A stretch of DNA of 64,000 bases from Nephrotoma appendiculata (lineage: Eukaryota > Arthropoda > Insecta > Diptera > Tipulidae). The translations under genes were made by a program, and so were the position numbers. The stretch lies in NCBI GenBank assembly GCA_947310385.1, contig OX371223.1:178166748-178230747 (forward strand), in the 5' to 3' direction. The notes below the pieces were generated by a model. The model made no database searches and had not been told where the DNA came from. It worked only from the letters and a program-made list of their open reading frames with translations. This document shows positions 56,548 to 64,000 of the stretch, piece after piece; the first letter of the stretch is position 1; the number at the start of each line of letters is the position of its first letter.

Positions 56548-58017
56548 ATGATTCTCTACGAATTAAAGCTTGCGCAATTAAAGGAGCAGCTGAAACAGCG
56601 AGGTTTGGCCAGTGAAGGCACAAAAGCTAGTTTGGTGGAGCGACTACGTTAGGCCATGTAGAAGGAAGGTGTAAATCCAGACAAGTATGATTTCGAGGAG
56701 GAAAAACCGGATGAGATCAGTGTGGACCAGAAAGAAAAGGACGTGCAAACGGTGGTCGGAGCAGCACAAAACCCATCTGGAAGTTTTGATTTATCGCAGT
56801 TAATGGCAGCTATGAATCAAATGATGGGTCAACAGTTGGGTGGAATTAAACAATCTATGGAGCAACAAGGGGCGGACATTAAACATCAAATGAAACAGCA
56901 GATGGAGCAACAAGGGGCGGACATTAAACATCAAATGAAACAGCAGATGGAGCAACAAGGGGCGGACATTAAACAATCGAACCAGGAAATGAAACAGAAG
57001 ATGGTACAAATGGAGCAACAAGGAGCGGACATTAAAAACCAAATAGAAGTTGGCCAAAAGAATATGGACGAGAAGTTTCTGGAGTTATCTTCTACACTAC
57101 ACGGTAAAGTGGAAAAACTGCAAACAGAAGTACACGCAGAAATTCAAAATGTTAAACAAAATCTACAAACGGAAGTTAAACGACTCGAGAAGGAGCTCCA
57201 AGATGTCAAGTCAAATGGAACAACAGGTCAAGTGATCCAGACAGTTAACGCAGTTAAGATAAAACCACCAACATTTGATGGAACAACATCCTTCAGTATT
57301 TTTAACTTCCAATTCGAAACTGCGATTAAGCAAAATCAGTGGACTGAAGAACAATGTGTTGCAGCATTAATTGTGGCTCTTAAAGGCGAAGCGGCAGAAA
57401 CACTACAAATCATTCCCGAGCAGGAACGGAACGTTTACAAGGGAATTATGAAGGCGTTAGATCGAAAATACGGAAGTGACCACAAACGAGAAATCTATCG
57501 CATGGAATTGAAGGGTCGATACCAAAGAGGAGGAGAATCGCTTCAGGAATTTTCATCAGCAATTGAGCGGCTCGCGCATTTAGCACATTCAAATATGTCG
57601 GCCGATTACATGGAGCGAATTAAAATAGATGCATTCACTGACGATATTCGAGATCCTGAGACACGCAGAGCAGTGATGTTGTCACCTAAGGCAACTTTCA
57701 CGGAAACCATCGCTTGTGCGTTAACAAATGAAACTGCACAAACCAATATCAAACCAGCAATGAAAATTCGTCGAGTGGAGATTGATTCCAGAATGGACAC
57801 CGAGCGGGCTACGCCAAGGTTCAGATATGGAAGTGGCAGGATTAAATGCTGGGTATGTGTTAGAATGGGTCACATCTCACGGGACTGTTGGGAGATTAAG
57901 AAAAAACGAGCAAGGTCGCCATCTCTTATGAAGCGTAGACCAAACAAAGAGCAGATAGAATCCAGAAAGGAGGGTCAGACGACAGCGGAGTCGTTAAACT
58001 TAAAAGAGTCAGCTTGA
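56548..58017 (+). pseudogene. Gag of element 2, with two early stops
   Basis: The counterpart of element 1 gag, starting at ATG 56548 after the primer site. The SAP-like motif (LKLAQLKEQLKQRGLASEG) is kept, but two in-frame TAG stops follow it (56651-56653 and 56660-56662). From 56722 the frame stays open for 431 codons: coiled coil with four MEQQGADIK units (one more than element 1), capsid-like region and zinc knuckle CWVCVRMGHISRDC. It ends in TGA that overlaps the pol TTG by 4 bases. The C-terminus is longer than in element 1 (…LNLKESA) because the TAA there is TTA here. Confidence 0.88.
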
Positions 58018-60422
58018 AGGGGCAGAAGCTGACTCCCACAACCGATTGCCCCATAACCTCCATCCATGTTTCGAGAATAGCAAGATGCGGTGACAGCTTG
58101 ACAATTGAAGCCGATATTGATGAGAAGAAATATATGATCACGCTGGATACGGGAGCAACTCATACGATTGTTCGTGAGGATATTATCGATGGAATTATAG
58201 AACCAGCTAATGGCATGAAATTACGAACGGCGACTGGAGAAAATTCAGCAATAAAAGGGAAAAAGGTCGTAAAAATAAGGATTGGGCGAAATCACTTTCA
58301 ACACGAGGTGCTGGTTGCAGATATTGTAGACGAAGTCATCTTGGGAATGGACTTCATGAGAACGAATGGCTTCGTGGTGGATGTTGGACGGGGTGTTTTA
58401 ACGTACGATAATATCGAGTTGCCACTTTACGTTAGCGCTATAGGAGAAACGACCAGGCAAATTATGGATCATCGGGAGAAGCTGCCACCAAATTCGGAGA
58501 CAATAGTATGGACAAGATTGGGGGGAGGTTCTGGGTCACCCAGGTTGTGGGTTGTGGAAGCTAATGAAGCGGAGAGCGGAGCCAGAGAAATTATGATCGG
58601 GAAAGTTCTGGTGAAACCAGACAGCGATAATAGAGTACCAATTAGGACTCTAAATCTCTCGGATAAGACGAAAACCATCAAGAAAGGGACAATAATCGGA
58701 AAATGTGAAGAAATATCTGCGATAGTGAAGTGCGAGCAGAAAAATCCGATTAAGACGGCTAACTCGCAAGTGCAGAAAGAGATTATAGATCAACTCATGG
58801 AGAAATGGACCGAAGATCTTACCATGGAACAGAAAAATTTGGCAAAACAATTGCTCGAGCGGTACATGCCAATATTCTGCAGTGCATCGGACAATAATGG
58901 GAGAACCACAATGGTAAAACATCGAATAGATACAGGAGCAGAAATGCCGATTCGTCAACCACCCAGGAGATTACCATTGGCAAAGCAAGGAGAAGTGGAT
59001 AGAATGGTAAAAGATATGCAAGCAGCAGGGGTAATCGAAACATCAAGCAGTCCATGGAGTTCACCAGTGGTGTTAGTCGAGAAAAAGGATGGTAGCATGA
59101 GATTCTGCGTGGATTATCGAAAATTAAATGCTGTGACGAAAAAGGATAGTTACCCATTGCCAAGGATCGATGACACGTTAGACACATTATCGGGTGCTCG
59201 AATATTTTCGACATTAGATCTGCAAAGTGGCTATTGGCAAGTGGAAGTCCAGGAGGAAGATCGCGAGAAAACGGCATTCAGTGTGGGTAACGGATTATGG
59301 CAATTTAACGTTATGCCATTCGGATTATGTAATGCCCCTGCGACTTTTGAACGGCTAATGGAGCGCGTACTAAAGGAATTACATTGGAGGACGTGCCTCG
59401 TATATTTAGACGACATCATCGTCATGGGCAAGGATTTCGACGAGCATTTAAGGAATTTAGCAGAGGTTTTGGATCGGATACAGGCCGCCGGATTGAAGCT
59501 AAGCCCAAAGAAATGTAAACTATTTAGAACGGAAGTAAAATATTTGGGTCATAAGGTAACAACCAATGGAATCCATACCGATGAAGACAAGATCGCAGCA
59601 GTGAAGGAATGGCCACGACCTAAAAACTTACATGAATTACAGAGCTTCCTTGGATTGTGCACCTATTATAGACGATTCGTGCCAGGATTCGCCAGTATCG
59701 CCAAGAGTTTACACGAGTTAACCAGGAAGAACAAGGCATTCAAATGGAAGGATGATCAGGAAGAGGCATTTGTGGAACTAAGACGTCGATTATGCGAAGC
59801 ACCAATCCTCGCATACCCTATACCCAACATTAAATTCATTTTGGACAACGATGCAAGTAATGACGGTATAGGAGCAGTATTATCACAGGCAACAAATGGT
59901 GACGAGCGAGTTATTGCATATTACTCCAAGATGATATCAAAACCGGAACAGAATTATTGTGTAACACGGAAAGAGTTGTTGGCTATAGTGGAATGTGTTA
60001 AGCACTTCCATAAGTACCTCTATGGCCAAAAATTTCTTCTACGGACGGATCATGGAGCTTTGCGCTGGTTGTTACAATTCAAAAATCCAGAGGGACAAGT
60101 AGCACGTTGGATTGAACGTTTGCAAAGCTACGATTTCCAAATTGAGCATCGGAAGGGAAGCGCACACGGAAATGCCGACGCGTTATCAAGAAGGCCATGT
60201 CCCGTGGAATGCAAGCATTGTGGGCGTGTGGAAGGTAAGGAAAACATCATTGATATTCGGCTTATGCAAGTGCTACCTGATGAGGAATGGACTGAAGAAA
60301 TTATCAAGAAGGAGCAATTACGGGATGCTGACCTGTCTTTCATCATGGAATATAAGGAAAAGGTACACCAACCCACATGGAGTGAGATAGCTGACAAAAC
60401 TCCCATTGTAAAAGCTTATTGA
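58014..60422 (+). pseudogene. Pol of element 2: protease, RT, RNase H, ends early
   Basis: An 802-codon frame in the -1 frame relative to gag. It holds protease LDTGATHTIV, the RT with YLDD (about 59400-59420) and RNase H; in FILDNDASNDG the usual D-T-D is changed to D-N-D. The part lost to a frameshift in element 1 is intact here (RWIERLQSYDFQIEH, NADALSRR). It ends at TGA 60420-60422, where element 1 has a TGG Trp codon (KAYWAQWDS), a one-base nonsense change in the RNase H-integrase linker. Integrase continues beyond. Confidence 0.9.
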
Positions 60423-60976
60423 GCTCAATGGGATAGCCTCCACATAGAAAATGGATGTTTAAAACGAAAGTGGGAAAGCTCGGATGGTAAAGTAAAACAA
60501 TTGTTGGTAGTGGTGCCAAAAGATCGGATAGCGGAAATCCTCAAGGAGTATCATGGAGAGGCAAGTGGAGGTCACCTAGGGATTAATAAAACATTAGCCA
60601 AAATTCGACAACGTTTCTACTGGTCCGGATGTAGACAGTCAGTAGTAGAATGGTGTCGAAGATGTGACCAATGTGCGGCAGAAAAGGGACCAGCACGAAA
60701 AAGTCGTGGAACCATGAAACAATATAATGTCGGGGCACCATTTGAAAGAATTGCAATGGACGTGACGGGGCCATTTCCGACCACCGAGAGCGGAAATAAA
60801 TATGTGCTAGTAATAATGGATTATTTCAGCAAATGGCCGGAAGTGTACCCCATACCCAATCAGGAGGCAACAACAATAGCTGATGCCGTTATCAACAATT
60901 GGATTAGCAGATTTGGTGTACCGATGGAAATTCACACGGATCAAGGAAGGAATTTCGAATCGGTAGTATTTCAGGA
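60423..60976 (+). pseudogene. Integrase of element 2, first part
   Basis: Continues pol homology in frame after the TGA. It has the HHCC zinc domain (GHLGINKTL, CRRCDQCAAEKG) and the first two core Asp (MDVTGPF, HTDQGRNFES), then stops at VVFQ, 12 residues after the second Asp. There, 24 bp of unassigned DNA (60977-61000) and an RTE fragment follow. The core is therefore cut between the second Asp and the Glu of DD35E. Confidence 0.88.
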
Positions 60977-61000
60977 CAACAAAAACATCAGCTTCGGAAC

Positions 61001-62673
61001 TAGGAAACTCAAGGGACTGTTTTGCTAACGCCAGGAATCTCACTAAAGATTTCCACCCAAGAAGTACAGCCATCAAAGACGGGAATGGAGAGCTGAGAAC
61101 AAACGTGGCTGATGTTCTCTCAGTATGGCAAACCTACTTTCAAAGTCTGCTAAATCGGAATGACGAAGTTACCCCCATTAGAGCAATAGCTCCGCCAGGT
61201 GAAGAGGTCTTTGTCGAATATCCCACAGTAGAGGAAGTAGACGCAGCTATTAGTCGATTGAAAAACGGCAAGGCACCTGGTCTCGATGGAATCCCCGCAG
61301 AATTAATTAAACTCGGAGGCGCTACTCTTGCAACAAGTTTTTACGATCTCGTCGTTTGTATTTGGGACCAAGAAGAGTTGCCGGAGAATTGGAAGACCGC
61401 GCTCATATGTCCGTTGCATAAAAAAGGCGACCGTCTTAAATGTGAAAACTTTCGTGGCATAGCTCTACTGAACACTGCTTACAAAGTGTTGGCTAATGTT
61501 GTACTTGCCAGACTCATCCCTTTCGCCGAAAACATCATTGGCGACTATCAGTGTGGTTTTCGTCCCAACCGATCGACCACTGACCATTGTTTCACCATGA
61601 GGATGATCTTGGAAAAATGTTGGGAGTACAACATAACCATACATCAGCTATATATAGACTTCAGACAGGCGTATGACAGTATAAACCGCGACAACCTATA
61701 GGCCGCGCTCATATGCCTGGGAATCCCAGAGAAACTCGTTTCACTGTGTAAATTAACAACATCCGGATCTGTATGTAGAATCGTAATTGAAGGATCTGTG
61801 TCAGACTCCTTTGAAATAACATCTGGTGTTCGACAGGGTGATGCACTCGCGCCTTTGCTGTTCAATCTTGCGCTTGAGTACGTAGTGAGGAAAAGCAACA
61901 TCGAAACCTCGCGCTGTATATTTAATAAGTCAGGCCAAATTCTTGGATATGCAGATGATATCGTGCTTCTTGGCCGAAGACCTAGCGATATCAAAGACAG
62001 TTTCATACCGCTCGATCGCTGCGCAAGAAGACTTGGTTTGGAGGTGAACAGCAGTAAAACCAAATATTTAGTAACACCTAGGAACATCTCTACGGCAAAT
62101 CTCGGAATTGGCGACCACAACTTTGATAGCGTCGAAAACTTTAAATACCTCGGGTCCAGTTATAACATCGTCGAATGATATGCAGGCAGAAATGAAAGCC
62201 CGAATCGCTGCCGGACAACGAGTTTTCTACGCCAAATCAAGATTATTGCGATCGAAACATCTATCGCAGTCGTGCAAGCTCGCACTTTATAAAGCACTTA
62301 TAAGACCTGTGCTGGCTTTCGGAAGCGAGAGCTGGACCATGACCTCTAACGATTGTAGATTATTATCTACCTTCGAAAGGAAGGTTGTCCGTTCAATCTT
62401 TGGTCCAATTAAAGTTGCGAACAACGAATATCGGATTCGTATGAATCACGAAATAAAGCAACTCCTCGGAGGCAGCGATATTATCGGATTCATCAAATCC
62501 AATCGAATGAGATGGCTCGGCCACGTTACAAGGTCTCCACAACAACGGATGATAAATAAAGTGTTCCATCAACAACCAGCCGGAGTACGTCGTAGAGGAA
62601 GACCCCGACTACGCTGGCGCGACGACATCGAACAAGATCTTCGAACATTAGGATGTCGAAACTGGAGGACGAA
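61001..62673 (+). mobile_element. RTE-like fragment lacking both ends
   Basis: 1.67 kb matching the RTE-like copy at 46800-49190, on the opposite strand, from a point just downstream of its endonuclease to about 45 codons before its stop. Neither the 3' tail nor the 5' end is present, and no target duplication flanks it. Instead 10 bp of integrase sequence present in element 1 (gatatgtcag) are missing. It keeps 18 bp after the YADD box that the other copy lacks, so that copy is not its direct parent. Confidence 0.85.
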
Positions 62674-62677
62674 ATGA
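61030..62677 (+). pseudogene. RTE-like reverse transcriptase fragment
   Basis: Reads NGKAPGLDGIPAELIKLGG (about 61265-61320), LICPLHKKGDRLKCENFRGI (about 61400-61460), YIDFRQAYDS, SGVRQGDALAPLLFN (about 61820-61865), YADDIVLLGRR (about 61945) and the C-terminal RRRGRPRLRWRDDIEQDL (about 62590-62640), then stops at TGA 62675-62677 in foreign sequence. Lesions: TGG to TAG at about 61699-61701 and a frameshift near 62155. Large parts are otherwise open. Confidence 0.85.
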
Positions 62678-63304
62678 ATGCTTGGAATCAATAAAACAAG
62701 GACGACGCCTTTACACCCACAGTCGGACGGTATGGTGGAAAGATTCAATGGCACAATGGAGGAATATCTAGCAAAGGTTGTGGAAAGGAACCAACGCAAC
62801 TGGGATCGACATATACCGATGTTCCTGATGGCCTACCGATCAGCGGTACATGACACAACAGCAGTGACACCAGCTAAAACCATATTTGGGAACAATCTGC
62901 GATTACCGGGAGATTTAAAGTTTGGAGCTGTTCCTTCAGCAGCTCTATGCGGACAGGATTACGTCGACCAGATGAAAGAAGAACTTAATGAAATACATCA
63001 ATTTGTACGGGAGAAAATTCGGATATCAAGTGATCGAATGAAAGCTCGATATGACATACGAGCAAATAATCAAGGCTTCGAGGAAGGGCAATTGGTATGG
63101 CTTCACAGCCCGCAACGGCACAAGGGATTATCACCGAAGTTGCAACCCACATGGGAAGGACCTTACACTGTCATTAAAAGGTTGAACGACGTGGTTTATC
63201 GCATACAGAAAGGCCGGAAAGGTAAACCAAAGGTGGTGCATTTAGAGCGTTTGGCGCTCTACAGAGGAGGTGATCTGGATCCTGTTCGGGACGAACAGGC
63301 TTAG
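62678..63304 (+). pseudogene. Integrase of element 2, last part
   Basis: Pol resumes with MLGINKTRTTPLHPQSDGM and the catalytic Glu in VERFNG, then the C-terminal region with the GPY-type module (WEGPYTVIKRLNDVVYRI) and the same end as element 1 (…RGGDLDPVRDEQA, TAG 63302-63304). No frameshifts in this part. The first codon is not a start; the true protein began in gag. Confidence 0.88.
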
Positions 63305-63315
63305 GTGGGGGGTAG
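63305..63315 (+). other. Polypurine tract of element 2
   Basis: gtggggggtag immediately before the 3' LTR and after the pol stop, matching element 1 with one extra G. Confidence 0.7.
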
Positions 63316-63747
63316 TGTTACGGTGACACCTAGATTAGAATAGAATAAGTTAATTTCATTAATTGTTCAATTGCATTTATGATTTATACTCAACATTTAG
63401 GCGTCATTTCTATACTAACATATTTGCTCGATTATTCATGCGCATTTAGGATTATTCTAGAAACAAATATTTTGGTATATAAAGGCGCGCGTTGACGTGG
63501 AATGCTGAGTATTATTTTAAACGTGATACAGTGAAGGTTAAATAGAAAGATTATTAAAGTGATTATTAAAGCGATTATTAAAGTGATAATTAAAAAGTGT
63601 GTTATAATTGTAATAACTAATTGTGAATTTTGTGTTGTATAATAAATTGTGTTGTGTAAATAAATTGTGTAAGTTCAAATTTGAAGCAGTTGTATTTATT
63701 CACAATCCAGTGATTCGAACCTTGAGTGACAAGGCAAAATCGTAACA
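63316..63747 (+). repeat. 3' LTR of element 2
   Basis: 432 bp, TGTTACG...CGTAACA. It has an uninterrupted TATA-like tatataaaggcg (about 63477-63488) and four 12-bp tandem units (attattaaag(t/c)g) at about 63550-63597. Followed by the target duplication ATAT. Confidence 0.92.
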
Positions 63748-63751
63748 ATAT

Positions 63752-64000
63752 TATTTTTTCATCGCAACAATTATTATTTTTTTTAGTAATTTTTAGGATA
63801 TAAAATTATTGTCAAACATTAATAATAAAGATTTTTCATATTCTTTAAATAATTTATAGGTTAGTTTTTGTTGATGTCAAAATTTCCCCAGCTTTTTGTC
63901 CCATAAAATAAAAATGTTATATCTCAGTTGCTCTAATGGAAATTTCAGTACTTGTCTTTGTCACATTTTCTGCAAAAATTTTGTAAAATTTTTCTGTTTT
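63752..64000. other. AT-rich flank, no feature seen
   Basis: No coding or repeat signal recognised. Confidence 0.5.

Larger units (their letters stand above)
50178..63747 (+). mobile_element. Ty3/gypsy LTR retrotransposon 2 (older, outer)
   Basis: A plus-strand element bounded by the 4-bp duplication ATAT (50174-50177 and 63748-63751). Its 5' LTR is 50178-50226 plus 56130-56510 and its 3' LTR 63316-63747; both start TGTTACG and end CGTAACA. A second element of the same family is inserted in the 5' LTR. Gag and pol follow the LTR, with no env frame before the polypurine tract. The LTRs differ at several sites, and the coding part has two gag stops, a pol stop and an inserted RTE fragment, so it is inactive. 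Confidence 0.9.

Noticed and set aside
50178..63747. Endogenous retrovirus with an envelope gene
   Set aside because: In both copies the integrase stop is followed directly by the polypurine tract and LTR; there is no room for an env frame.

Overview
This window is AT-rich eukaryotic DNA, almost certainly from an insect nuclear genome. The evidence is the repertoire: jockey-like, R1/LOA-like and RTE-like non-LTR retrotransposons, Ty3/gypsy LTR elements without env, mariner and Tc1 elements, a Helitron remnant, a THAP/DDE relic, a TTAA-flanked piggyBac-type MITE, a Foldback-type element, and a short (CCTAA)n tail on an R1-like 3' end. I find no host gene that I can support. Nothing looks bacterial and there are no operons, rRNA or tRNA genes. 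Nearly everything recognisable is mobile DNA in various stages of decay, separated by AT-rich sequence without coding signal.

Layout. 1-5.5 kb: AT-rich sequence with two MITE copies, then a broken jockey-clade element ending in a piece of a Foldback end. 5.5-8.2 kb: no signal. 8.2-9.8 kb: two Helitron/Pif1 helicase relics in opposite orientation. 9.8-12.2 kb: a complete Foldback-type element with 9-bp target duplication. 12.2-15.6 kb: degenerate tandem repeats and an R1/LOA-like retrotransposon. 15.6-22.7 kb: Tc1/mariner relics and a MITE. 22.7-31 kb: an R1-like 3' end, a MITE with another element inside it, an inverted-repeat element, a 40-bp perfect palindrome and a THAP/DDE_Tnp_4 relic. 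31-39.3 kb: a mariner split by a 108-bp minisatellite, a foldback, and a composite with pogo-like ends holding a split Tc1 relic, a MITE and a nearly complete mariner. 39.3-50.2 kb: a near-perfect inverted repeat, a piggyBac-type MITE full of one palindrome, a Tc1/mariner relic, an RTE-like pseudogene and small MITEs.

The clearest structure is at 50.2-63.7 kb. A plus-strand Ty3/gypsy element (50178-63747, ATAT target duplication) has a second element of the same family (50227-56125, AATT target duplication) inserted into its 5' LTR in the opposite orientation. The younger element has LTRs differing at one base in 420, an intact gag ORF, and pol broken by one missing A. The older one carries nonsense codons, and its integrase core is interrupted by an RTE fragment lacking both ends. 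The pair makes an almost spacer-free inverted repeat of more than 5 kb. Gag in this family starts with a SAP-like motif, followed by a Q-rich coiled coil with a variable number of repeats, a capsid-like region and one zinc knuckle.
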